Source: Ashinkailepas kermadecensis (taxonomy: Eukaryota; Arthropoda; Thecostraca; Neolepadidae). From it: a stretch of DNA of 64,000 bases. The notes beneath the pieces were generated by a model. That model was given only the letters and a program-made list of their open reading frames with translations, was not told the origin of the DNA and ran no database searches. Positions 1-11,427 of the stretch are shown in pieces (positions within the stretch are counted from its first letter, which is position 1; every line of letters begins with the position of its first letter). The DNA is taken from assembly GCA_034440615.1 (NCBI GenBank), contig JAOTOM010005108.1, positions 558,001-622,000 on the forward strand, read 5' to 3'. A program made the position numbers and the translations under genes.

Positions 1-1700
1 AATTCCCCACAGGGACCCTGCGGCACTGATTTGGGAGATCCTGCTATTTCTCATATTTGTACTGCTCGACTAACCCGCAGCCAGGTTCACATTAAAACAC
101 TGTGCTTACCCCACCGATTATCATGTACAAACCTAAGCACAGTGGTAAGCTAGCGGTGAAAGTTAGGAATTTTACAATCAAGCCATGTTATGCATCAAAC
201 AACTCTGAAATGGTGATCCCAGATTTTTTCTCGATATGTGACGCTTACTTTTCGAGCTTGAGATGCTGTTAAGTAGTTGTTACCATATTAGTAATCCCGA
301 TATGGTCTAAACGTGGACTGTTAGTTTTTTACTTATATATTCCTACAGGACTGAATTATCAGGGCTTACGTTTTCGGTTTTTCAGAGCGGCTAGGCCGCA
401 GCCAGATACGTGTGAAAATGTCAAGCTTACATTATCATTATCATCGCATTATCATTAACACCATCAAGCACAACATGAAGATAAGTTGCAAATTAATAAT
501 TTTGCAATTAAATAATGGGCACATGTAGGATTCTATGTAAACCCTAGGGGAATTTAAGACGTTGAGTGCATTGGTGAGCAGTGTTAATGTCAGGAATACC
601 AAGGTAGACAGCCTTTTACTTACATAAAAAATTAAATGAAAAGCTCAAAACAAAGCACATACGTTCGGGAATTCTTCAGGGTGCACACCTTTTGACTTTG
701 CACACACAAGCCTTTTGTACTCTGATGAAGGCCTGGAGAGGAAATACAGGTGTTTGTTTCGGATTTCGTCTTCTTTCCTTTGCCATTAGCTAAAGTCTAT
801 CAGTTTTATTATCCTTTTTAAAGCGTGTACACAAGATCGTGTGCACCGTAAAGAAGACGCGGTGCAGGTAGGTGTATCTTTCGGTGTTTCGATTTTCCTT
901 TGTAAGATGAATAAACGGCTATGGGTCTTTATGTTATGGGGAATTGAGCATAAGGTGAAAAACCACTTCAGAGCACCTCTAAGATGGAAATGAGGAGTCA
1001 CAGGTCGATGACATGCATATCTGGGATCGGCATTTCACAGCGAGCTGCTTGAAGTTGAATATGGCTTCATTGTAAAAAAAACTCATGTTCGTCTTTTACT
1101 TTACATTGTTCTGCTTGGTGGAAATGCTATTGTGATAGGTGAACTGTTTCCATAGGCACGTATGTGTTGACTAGCGGCGCTGAAAAATCAACCGAAATCC
1201 TGGGAGCCTCCGAAATCAGTTCTGTAGAGTCCCATCTTAAACTAGAGGGAGACTTAAGCGCTTGGTGACAAACCACTTAAGAGCACCTATAAATCAAAAT
1301 GCTAAGAATGCAGATACTTTGCAGGCAAACATTGAGAATGCAAGAACAGAGACGATCATTTCAAGGCATATTTTATATAGCTTCTCGGTAACTTCGTTCT
1401 TTCTATTGCATCTTGCGCTTCCTTTTACTTCTGCGCTCCTCTGAGCGACACAGTACTGTACGCGATTGAGTTCACGAAGTTGAAATTGAGCTGTTGAGTC
1501 AGGATCGATTACGTCGGATAGTTTCAACATTCTTGAAATGACCTCGTATCTGGGCTGAGCGTGGGCTGAGTGTGGGCGGAGCGCGTGGTATTTTGGCAAA
1601 TCTTGGCACACGTTGCAGTTCGTAGCGTCACGCGACCACAAGACCTTGTCGGTTTGGCATCATTTACGCCTGAACAATGTCATCAAGGCTAGTGCAGAAC
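1..1700. other. 3' flank / possible 3' UTR of PKN gene, no gene seen
   Basis: No coding region is recognised here. The stretch lies downstream of the minus-strand kinase gene, so its right part may be 3' UTR. The only open frames are short and have no recognisable content. It is AT-rich, ordinary non-coding sequence. Confidence 0.5.
805..810 (-). promoter_or_regulatory. candidate poly(A) signal AATAAA
   Basis: AATAAA reads on the minus strand (TTTATT on plus). It is the first clear canonical hexamer I see downstream of the kinase stop codon at 2,064, which would give a 3' UTR of about 1.25 kb. Such hexamers occur by chance in AT-rich DNA, so this is only a candidate. Confidence 0.25.
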
Positions 1701-1708
1701 CACCAAGC

Positions 1709-2087
1709 TGCTCACATCAGCATCAGTTGAGTCAGCATAAGCATCAGTTGAGTCAGCATCAGCATCAGTTGGTCTCAGTATCAGTTGGCCTCAGTCTCAG
1801 TTAGCCTCAGCATCAGTCAATATCAGTATCAGTTGGCCAGATACTGCAATTCCACAATGGACCACTGGACGGGTCGTTCCAGTCGGCCAAGAGCGACAAA
1901 GCCCCTGCAGTCAGCATCAGTGGAGCTCTGTTCGGTCAACATCAATCGAGCTCTGTTGGGTCAACATCAGTCGAGCCGCTGCATGGCCAGCACCAGTCGA
2001 GCCGCTGCAGGGTCAACATCAGCCGAGCCCCTGCAGGATCAGCACCAGTCGAGCTATCCAGGGTCAGCACCAGTCGGCGGTGTAGTC
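1709..2087. repeat. ~26-bp minisatellite seeded by the terminal codons of PKN
   Basis: Degenerate tandem repeats of CAGCATCAGTTG/CAGCACCAGTCG type run rightward into the terminal coding exon. The best-conserved part (about 1,935-2,087) has units of 25-26 bp beginning GGTCARCAYCAGTCGAGC. The last unit is the exon itself: read on the minus strand it encodes TADWC and the stop codon. Downstream units keep the tract GACTGGTGCTGA, the DWC-stop core, or a near variant. The array therefore copies the 3' end of the open reading frame into the 3' UTR. Confidence 0.75.
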
Positions 2088-2207
2088 GAACTCTCTGAAC
2101 AGGCTCTGCTGTCGGCCGGTGAGGGGCTGGCCGGCCGGAGATGGTGACAGCACCGCGCGCTCAGTAGTGAACTCCTCCTCGAAATTCGACAGGTCTTCCA
2201 TGCTCCG
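2064..2207 (-). CDS. PKN: PKN kinase, terminal exon (AGC C-tail, turn and hydrophobic motifs)
   Basis: This 144-bp exon holds 47 codons plus TGA. It encodes RSMEDLSNFEEEF, then the proline-containing turn-motif segment AVLSPSP, and ends FREFDYTADWC-stop. That is the usual PKN C-tail, whose family members end in similar FxxFxYxAxWC tails. The acceptor is TCCATAG|CGG, phase 0, matching the phase-0 donor of the preceding exon. In PKN kinases this tail packs on the kinase N-lobe and carries the turn motif phosphosite. Its 3' end is the seed of the 26-bp array that follows it. Confidence 0.93.
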   Translation of the reverse strand, partial: RSMEDLSNFEEEFTTERAVLSPSPAGQPLTGRQQSLFREFDYTADWC

Positions 2208-3204
2208 CTATGGAACAAATTTTCGGCATCATCAGTGACTTTTGCGTGGCACATTATGGCAAGGATGTTCGAGTCCAACATGAATACACACACATAGGCA
2301 CCGGCATAGGCGCAGGATAGGCATAGGTCTTGGTGCGACAGAAAAATGTGGATGCGAACGGCAAGACGAACGATACTGGGGAGGGGTAAACTTGTTGCTT
2401 TCTCGGATACTGTTTTTTTAAAATAAATCTTTTGAATTTTCGTCTCTTCTGATTTCATTGCTTTGCTGTTCCAATAATTGTTTTCTTCTAAATACATCAT
2501 TGCTCTGATATTGACAAGAATCGAGAGCTTGCAGCAAACAGTTGTGTTTTGACACCAACGCAAAGGACCAGCAAGTGGCTTGTTGGCCCGTACACTGGAT
2601 CCCTGATTGCGTTTATTTGCGCTGTGTGTGTGGATAGGGGGTGGGAGGCGGGGCACTTGTATTGAAACCAATTATTCAATACAACTTCATAGTGTTTAAG
2701 GTGTTCTTCTGAAAAGTGAGGAGCGGCGGCTGTTCACCCATTCCGACGTCATTTCTCCATTGCGTACCAACACAATGCGGGAAGATAAACTTGTAGTAAT
2801 TGTTATGCCTTTGGGTGACGGGAATGTACTACACAATTAAATGACAACAGGAAGATAATAGGAGCAACACCTATTTGGTTGGTGTGTGTTTTATCCAATG
2901 CGATGCTTTAGCAATTCCTGTGACTTTAGGCCGAAATGCAAATGGAAAATATTCGCATTAATTTGTTTTAAATATGATCTAGCAGATACATGCTTGGTTC
3001 CTGACGTAAGTGCAAGGCGAAGGTTAAAGTCGCCGAACCGGAGCGGATTCATCTTTCACCGCTCAAAACTATGTGGATTAATTATTATTTTAAAAGGCGT
3101 GGGAAATCTGGTACGCAGGTAGTACAGCCTCTGTTCGCCCCATGGGTCGCTACGCTCACATGTATGGGTGTAACAGCGGCCACGAAGGGCAGCACGCTCG
3201 AAAC
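2208..3204. other. intron, nothing recognised
   Basis: Non-coding sequence between the terminal exon and the 28-bp minisatellite. I see no exon, element or repeat that I can name. Open frames on both strands are short and mutually inconsistent. Confidence 0.5.
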
Positions 3205-3755
3205 CGTGCCTACGGTCCTGGCCAGGACCGTGGACACGGGACAGCCTGGCCAGGACCGTGGACACGGGACAGCCTGGTCAGATCCGTGGACACGGGACAG
3301 CCTGGTCAGGACCGTGGACACGGGACAGCCTGGCCAGGACCGTGGATACGGGACAGCCTGGTCAGGACCGTGGACACGGGACAGCCTGGCCAGGACCGTT
3401 GGCACGGGACAGCCTGGTCAGGACCGTTGACACGGGACAGCCCCTGGTCAGGACCGTGGACACGAGACAGCCTGGTCAGGACCGTGGACACGGGACAGCC
3501 TGGTCAGGACCGTGGACACGAGACAGCCTGGTCAGGACCGTGGACACGGGACAGCCTGGTCAGGACCGTGGACACGGGACAGCCTGGTCAGGACCGTGGA
3601 CACGGGACAGCCTGGCCAGGACCGTGGACACGGGACAGCCCCTGGTCAGGACCGTGGGCACGGGACAGCCTGGCCAGGACCGTGGACACGGGACAGCCTA
3701 GTCAGGACCGTGGACACGGGACAGCCCCTGGTCAGGACCGTGGACACGAGTAGCT
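3205..3755. repeat. 28-bp minisatellite (about 19 copies)
   Basis: Tandem units built on CAGGACCGTGGACACGGGAC, with a 28-bp period; a few units are 30 bp where CAGCCTGG is CAGCCCCTGG. Units differ at only one or two positions. Because 28 is not a multiple of three and the unit lacks stops, all plus-strand frames and some minus frames stay open, giving low-complexity reading frames that are not genes. It lies in the last intron of the kinase gene, next to the 69-bp exon-edge repeat. Confidence 0.92.
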
Positions 3756-3776
3756 CAAATATCAACTACGGTGGGC

Positions 3777-3945
3777 ACGAACTGCTCTGCCTGGTTCGTA
3801 CAGCATTGGCAGAACACGAGCCACGAGGAACGGGTGGCTCACCACAGTGGGCACGAAGGGCGGCGGTGGCCGTCTGGCCAGAGCACGAGCCACGAGGAAC
3901 GGGTGGCTCACCACAGTGGGCACGAAGGGCGGCGGTGTCCGTCTA
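3777..3945. repeat. 69-bp exon-edge repeat copying the FVPTV exon end and its splice donor
   Basis: Two full copies (CCACGAGGAACGGG at 3,821 and 3,890, spacing 69) and a decayed third toward 3,777. Each full copy carries, on the minus strand, codons for PPPFVPTV followed by GTGAGC, the 5' splice site. The copy attached to the exon is taken as real; the next one is a duplicate donor still preceded by an open PPPPFVPTV segment. Confidence 0.85.
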
Positions 3946-4052
3946 GCCAGCAGCTGCTCCCAGTCGACGCTGCGGAAGAAGGTCTGCCGACGCACCTCCC
4001 AGGCTCCTCGGCGGCCCGACCCGAGCCGCTCAGCCGCCGACTTACGCAGAAG
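3912..4052 (-). CDS. PKN: PKN kinase exon (end of C-lobe, FFR...PPFVPTV)
   Basis: A 141-bp, 47-codon, phase 0-0 exon. The acceptor is TCTTCAG|CTT and the donor is GTG|GTGAGC. The product runs LLRKSAAERLGSG, RRQTFFRSVDWEQLLARR, PPPFVPTV. This is the end of the kinase C-lobe (normally LLRKNPERRLG) and the start of the AGC C-tail. The first part is somewhat divergent: SAAE replaces the usual NPER. The exon end is tandemly duplicated, so use of an alternative donor 69 bp downstream would add 23 codons in frame. Confidence 0.93.
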
Positions 4053-4398
4053 CTGAAGATGGTGACAACGAAACGTGACCAATGTGTCCCGCAGGTCGGA
4101 GCCTCAAAGATGGGAGGCAACGACAGGAAGAGCAATTCAATCGAGCGATAATGCCATCTTGTCTTGATTCGTGTGCAATGCCATTGACATAATTAGTTAT
4201 TTTCGGCGACTCAGTAATCTTTCGCACTCCCTGGAACAGCATACTTCAGTTATATTTGCTGATGTAAATGCATGCTATTGTTTCTCTACAGCACTGGAGA
4301 TGTCCACAACCCATGGATCTCTGGCTTGCTGTCTTTGCAATGTTATGTAGCATCGTAGTTTCCACCATTCTATTATAATATACAAGGGGTATTCATCA

Positions 4399-4842
<444 letters not shown>

Positions 4843-4977
4843 TTAGTTGTGCATCGCGGTGTATACACACATGCATGCATAAGTGCATGTGCGCAAACAT
4901 GCGCGCATACATGCATGCATATACGTGTACACCTACACACATGGATGCACATATACCTACATACATATGTGCATGCA

Positions 4978-5078
4978 TATTCACACTCACACTCACACTC
5001 ACACTCACACTCACACACACACACACAAACACACACACACATCTACACATACACACACACACGCAACACACACATACG
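4978..5078. repeat. CA-type microsatellite
   Basis: CACTCA and CACA dinucleotide tracts, continuing from a CATGCA-rich segment at 4,860-4,977. Simple repeat within the intron between two kinase exons. Confidence 0.9.
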
Positions 5079-6917
5079 TGTTTACCGTGACTACCGAGGA
5101 CTATGTCCTGGCGGTCACTAACGAGGACACCCTTTAGTTACCACCGGAGAAGCATCGATTTTTTCTCGGTGATAGAGCAAGATCTGCTGAGTAAGATGGA
5201 GGGTCAATTTGGGAAGAAGCATCCAATTGTTGGCTCCCAGTGTGAATTGAATTACCGAGGACATCGGCAAAACCGAGGACAGTGTGTGTCCATGGTTTAT
5301 CGTGCTTTGGACGGGTTATGAGCGATGTTAGGAAACCTTAGAGGGTATAATTCATCCCTCCACTGCGAGGTCCAAGCTAATCTAAGATATTCATTAGTAA
5401 CTCGAAGTATGCAGATGGGGATCAATCGCGACAGCTGATCACATGCAGCACGCTGACCTTTCTTTTGCTTCGTTAGCAATCTCCGCTTGGAATTACTTGG
5501 AGAGGTAGCACACATTTGTCAGATTGCTGGCTAAGGTGGCAAAATGCAATGCAATGTAATGTAATGTAAGTATATCATAACCTCGATAACCTTCCGTCTC
5601 CTTCCATGTCAGGCCAGTCACATGACACCTGACCCTTCACTTTATTCAGGGACTATTCCGATGTGCCATAGCAATGGATGGACCGGACGCCTCTCCCCAA
5701 AGAACTCGAAATCTCCTCGTGTCATTGCGCGCCGGCGACTGACCCTGGAGGCGGGTAGCGACGAACACACCTTACAACGGTGGTCTATGCCGTGTTGTGT
5801 TCAGCTCTATTTACAAAGCACTAATTTAACCGAATCATCCGTCGAATTGGCCGCTGAACGTCACGTTGCATTCAGAAGGCGAATCAGCACTTTAAGGCTG
5901 GTTTTCTGAAAAAAAAACATGAACAGGGTGTTCAGGCATTCTTCCCAGCCATGGCCATTCTGTATAAAATGTGTGTACAACATTTTGACAGTGTCAGAGG
6001 TACTCCCGCTGTGTCCCCCTTCCTCCGGTTCTAGCATCCCTGACGACAGTGATGACATGCACTGGCCTGGCCAGGAGCATCATAAAGTGCATGACCCCAA
6101 CAACTGACAAGGAATCCTGATTGATACATTTGAACGTGCAGAACGTATTCATCATGTTGGCCCCAGGAATGCTATGGAAATCGGCACCACTGAGTCACGT
6201 TTCAGAAGTATATTTGTTAGTTTTTCGAGTAATTTCGCCTATGTTAGCAAAAGCCGTGATATGCTCAGTTGTGATCACGCTGCAAGAAATCGGAAGCTCA
6301 TTGTCAGCTACTGCAGCCCCACACCTCGTGGTGCTCCCTGTCACATCAGTCAATATCAATTGTATGGTTAAAGTTGATGGAACTGTATGAACAGATGCGG
6401 CTGCGCCTCCCACTTAATCAAAGTTAAAGACAGATAATGTGGTGACCGTCACGTGTTGCCATATGGTTATGATGGAGTTCAGTATTGAACTCATGCAGTG
6501 CGAAACTCCCAAAGTCCGAAAGCCCCGAAACCATCAATCTATCAAGCTCGGCCTAAAATCCGAATACCTCAGAAGCTGAAAAAGATCATCCGAGGTTCAG
6601 CTAGACCCGTATCCTTTAATCCACCTTTAATCACTTTGGAAAAAAAACCTATGTATGCACAGCTGGTTAGTTTCAGCAAGCGAGGAAGTACTGCCACTAC
6701 ACCAGAATCTGGTTTGCTTCCACCATGAATGAAGGTTGTCTCATCCCATCAATAGTCCCAAACTTTATCGTCTTCAAATTGGAGTGGGTGTCCTGCAACA
6801 ACCTAGTATGATGATGATGATCATTTTTGTTCAGGAATCTGAACAAAGTCCTTCGTTGTCAGCGCGACGTATTCCCCGGGTATTAAACGGTGGAACATTT
6901 AACTTAGAGGTAATACA
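5079..6917. other. intron, no gene seen
   Basis: Unremarkable intronic sequence. Short ACCGAGGAC-type motifs next to the CA tract (5,090-5,280) recur near the next CA tract at 8,200-8,350, suggesting a dispersed repeat associated with CA microsatellites. No exon is supported. Confidence 0.5.
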
Positions 6918-7742
6918 TTAGCCCTTCCCGTCATTCCGGTAAGATCCTCACACCCCGTCACGGGGGAGGGGTGGGGGCTCATTATTTTACCATCTAATCT
7001 CCAAACTAAGCGTCGCACGAAACCGGAACATGTGTCATCGGAAAGCGCTCGACGAATATGACTAGAAACCACCCGCAGCATTTTATCATCTCAAAGTGTG
7101 ACGTCAACAGGGGGTATATGTGGTCACGATTGACGTCAAGTTGTATGCTCTGGGGAGTTTATTGTGTATATTTTAAAACCAAAACTTGCTTGGAATCAGA
7201 AAAGGACGACGAAATGAACCGCGGTGCCAAAATTTTCGCGCACTCGAAAATACAACTTTTTTTATTTCCAAAATGTTGAGTTTTCGACTTAATTACTTTG
7301 TTTGTGTCTGATAGAACACACCGAGAAACTTTGTGTTAAGTAAGATTAGCCCCATAGAAATTGCTTAACTTAGCAAGAATCTTCGTTATTTATCCCTAAT
7401 AGCAAATATGCAAAATAAGTAAGTCATCAAAAACGTAAGATTTCAAAAATTTCCCTGGGGCACTTTGTTGCATCTCTAAAAGTAAGCAATCGCTGAAAAT
7501 TTCATTCAAATATCTTCACCCGTTAAAGCGTGACGACTGGTTGAACATTTTTGGCGGTGACCTCACTTGACCTTAATTAACTCGGACCGTGAACGACCTG
7601 ACCTTAAAATTTTCACGAAGCATGTCAAATTGATGTAGGAACAGGTATGCCAATATTCGGCCCGCTGTTCCACGCTATTTTTTTACCATCCGCGGAAAAC
7701 CTAACGGGGGTGTAAAAAGATCCCCGATACTGCGCGGGTTAA
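6918..7742. mobile_element. TTAA-flanked non-autonomous DNA transposon (825 bp)
   Basis: The left end starts TTAGCCCTTCCCGTCATTCC and the right end, reverse-complemented, starts TTAACCCGCGCAGTATCGGG. The two ends stay alignable for about 45 bp (shared ATC..., ACACCCC, GT blocks). The TTAA-like flank and CCC-initial inverted repeat resemble piggyBac-type elements. There is no transposase. One flank is TTAG, a probable point change. Confidence 0.55.
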
Positions 7743-8370
7743 GATGCAAACCCAAAGATGTTTTAAAACGTACTTCACCTAAATATGTATGTAGGGCATC
7801 AGATGTTCTCACCCTCGGTTGCCTAGTTCTCTACCCTCTAATGCCTAGTTACAAAGTGTGGCCCTACTAGCTGTCTTAACTCCTATCTCCAAAACGTAGT
7901 CCTATCCCATCTCATTAGAATTGTAGAAATATGTCTAACCGAAGCGCCAATCCCTTTGCAAGAACAGATTTTCCCGAACGCGTGTACCGGCCGCCCGCCG
8001 CAAGCCGAGTCGGCCGGGGCCAAGTGGCGCGGCCGCCTCACTCCGGCACCCTGCCGACCTTGCACCAAGTTGCAAACCTGAGTAGTGGTGTCAAGTTGCA
8101 AACATGAGCGCGTCACATCTGTACTGCAACTTTCGGCTTGCTCACACTTTATCTGCACAGTACACACATACACTCATGCTGGACACACACGGTCACATAT
8201 ATGGTGAAAACTGAGGATGTCGAGAAAATTCGTCAGGGTACTGGTAAGCATCTGACGATGCTCCAGACGGAATTTGAAAACCGAGGACGTCAAAAAAATT
8301 ATCGGTATTCACTTCATGTCCTCGGTTGTCAGGTGTGCAAACAGAAAATGGCCTCGGTATGCACGAAGTA
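7743..8370. other. intron, no gene seen
   Basis: Non-coding. It contains a GC-rich patch near 7,980-8,060 and the ACCGAGGAC-type dispersed motif, but nothing I can name. Confidence 0.45.
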
Positions 8371-8376
8371 CAAGTG

Positions 8377-8580
<204 letters not shown>

Positions 8581-8800
8581 CAATGATCGTGCTTCAAATA
8601 CAACGAACACTTCTCCCAATTTTGCGAATTGTATTTCACTGAAGCCTGCCACATAGCGAAATTACACTCGCACCTAGCTCATTTAACATGTCATCCCCTG
8701 CAGTAACCGGCTTCCTTCACACACATAGACTATTATGAGCTTCAGGTACACCACCATAGCTGGCGAGAGAGCTAAGGCCAGTAACTGCCGTGCTCCATCA

Positions 8801-9103
<303 letters not shown>

Positions 9104-9400
9104 ACCACAGTACGACTTTAGGTCACGTCAGGTGTTAGCCATGGTCATGATTAGCTATGGCAGGGTACCGGTGGCGTGGCCTGAGCAGGCATACACTCTA
9201 GCTGCTGTAGTTGCATTCTCAGTCTCGCGGGTTGCAGGATGCAATTCGATCAGCACCGATAGCTCAGCGTAACATGACTAAAGGAAATATGTTATCTTTT
9301 AAGTGATTTAGTCAAAGTTATCGATTTATAGAGCTGCCAATTGCTGCCTCCATGACTGATGTAATGAAACATTAACACACTCTGCTAATTCCCCGGTCCC
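9104..9400. other. intron, nothing recognised
   Basis: Short intronic stretch between the acceptor duplication and the 69-bp donor repeats. No feature seen. Confidence 0.5.
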
Positions 9401-9404
9401 CCAT

Positions 9405-9777
<373 letters not shown>

Positions 9778-10149
9778 CTACTGACTGACAATTGGGAACT
9801 TTGGGCTTTCTACTAAATAGGATCCATTCCACACCTATCTGCTGGAGTGTTTGTTTTTTTTTGTTTTTTTTTATCGGTCTGATTTATGCACACCTTCACA
9901 GAAAGTTAGTGCTACTTTTACTGAATCGTATGTTTGTCCTGTCCTTTTCATTCCTTTATTCAGCTATGAAAAACGGAGGATACCATTACAGCGTACCAAT
10001 ATTTGCTGGTCGCCACTACCTTGGCACGCCTAGCAGAGTGCTGGCAGGCTTGAGCACGTGCCACCAGCCGGATATTCCGTCAGTCGTCAGCTGTCCAGCA
10101 GACGGTGGACTGGCGGAGCGATGGGTATCGCTGACAGGTTATCACTCAC

Positions 10150-10227
10150 CTTACCGAAATGGCCGCGACCCAGCACGGCCACCGTCCTGAAGTTGTGCAG
10201 GCTGAGCCGAGGTGACCACGGGCTGGA
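10150..10227 (-). CDS. PKN: PKN kinase exon (glycine-rich loop)
   Basis: A small 78-bp, 26-codon exon, phase 0-0. It encodes SSPWSPRLSL then HNFRTVAVLGRGHFGK, the nucleotide-binding glycine loop GxGxFG of the kinase domain. The acceptor is CAGCTGAG|TCC and the donor is AAG|GTGAGT. This marks the start of the catalytic domain. Confidence 0.93.
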
Positions 10228-10498
10228 CTCAGCTGGCCTGTCTGCTGAAATCCACAGCTGAAATTGAGGAACGCCACTCTATTTTGATGCCACTAGCAGT
10301 AGCACTGCTACTGATGCATCCCGCTTAGCCATCAATCCAACGTCATAATTAATTCAATACATTTTCAAATCTCACATAATTGCAAATTCCCCAAAAGGGG
10401 AATTTGTAACCATGTGCTATTAGCAATGTTGCTACGCTTAGACAATTAACAATCATACATTGCCAATGAAAGAACAATGGTAATTTCGTACCATTATC

Positions 10499-11427
10499 TT
10501 AACACGCGCACTGGAAGGGGGGGGGGCGAAATCCGCCCACCCCTCCGATTTTTCGCAAATAACTGCAAATTTTACCGGTCGATATACGCCATTTTCGGTG
10601 TACCTGCTTAGAAATGAACGGCACGTCGTTTAAAGCAAGAAAAATGGAAATCGGCCGAAAATTGGCAAGTTAGGGGCCGCTAAAGTAAAAAAATGTTATA
10701 GCGCCAGACCACAAAAATCGGCGCTGATGCGCTTCCAGTATACTGACAAAAGGGAAGTGTTCTAGGCAACACTAGCGACTTATTTGATGCATATTGATAT
10801 CCTGTATAGTTTCAAGGTCATGTTAGGTCACAAAGGTCAAGTCAGGTCAAGTTCATGACAGGTTAATGGAACCAAACTTGATCAACTGGAATGTTGCCAT
10901 AAATGCACTGCTGGTTGTCATTTGTACTGTTTGTCATTGCGTTTCCATACTTTATTCATGTACTTCACTCCCTTCTACACGAAGCCGATTGCTCCGAGCT
11001 GCCCGACGGAGCAGTCGGGCGGGCGGCCGGTTCCGGTAACTGGAACAGGTAACTGACCTGATAAAGTGGTGCTATATAGGTGACCTGAGGTCAAATGTTG
11101 GGTCTAGCATCTGCATTGCATCATTAGTAATGTCTAAAACATCATTGATGCCCATTTTTGAGCATTTGAACACAATCACAGCGCTCCATAACGATGACAA
11201 GCCAAGCCACGCAAAACCGGAAAATTTTGCCAATCTGACCTCATTTGACCTTGAAGATATTGACCTAAGGTCACGAAAATTGCACACAATAGAGTTCACT
11301 ACCGTACCCATCCACCCTGCGAATTTCGTTCCTCCAGTTTTACTCAGAGCCGAGATCTTAGGGGGGGGGGCGGAATCCGCCCACCTCCAGTGCGCGTAAT
11401 TCTCAGGCCCTCCAGGGCGCGTGTTAA
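10499..11427 (+). mobile_element. TTAA-flanked MITE, copy 1 (929 bp)
   Basis: It starts TTAACACGCGCACTGGA and ends with the inverted counterpart GGGCGCGTGTTAA; the TTAA is probably the target duplication. Subterminal copies of TCCAGTGCGCGT and a G-run flank each end. Related copies lie at 27,222-27,971 (reverse) and 55,382-56,394 (same direction). There is no transposase, so it is non-autonomous. The interior (10,817-10,865) holds four AGGTCA half-sites in direct repeat, and TGACCTGAGGTCA lies at about 11,083. The superfamily is piggyBac- or Kolobok-like by TTAA only. Confidence 0.7.

Noticed and set aside
3142..3753. 203-codon plus-strand frame of GQDRGHGTAW-type repeats
   Set aside because: Translation of a 28-bp minisatellite in an intron; the period is not a multiple of three and all frames are open.
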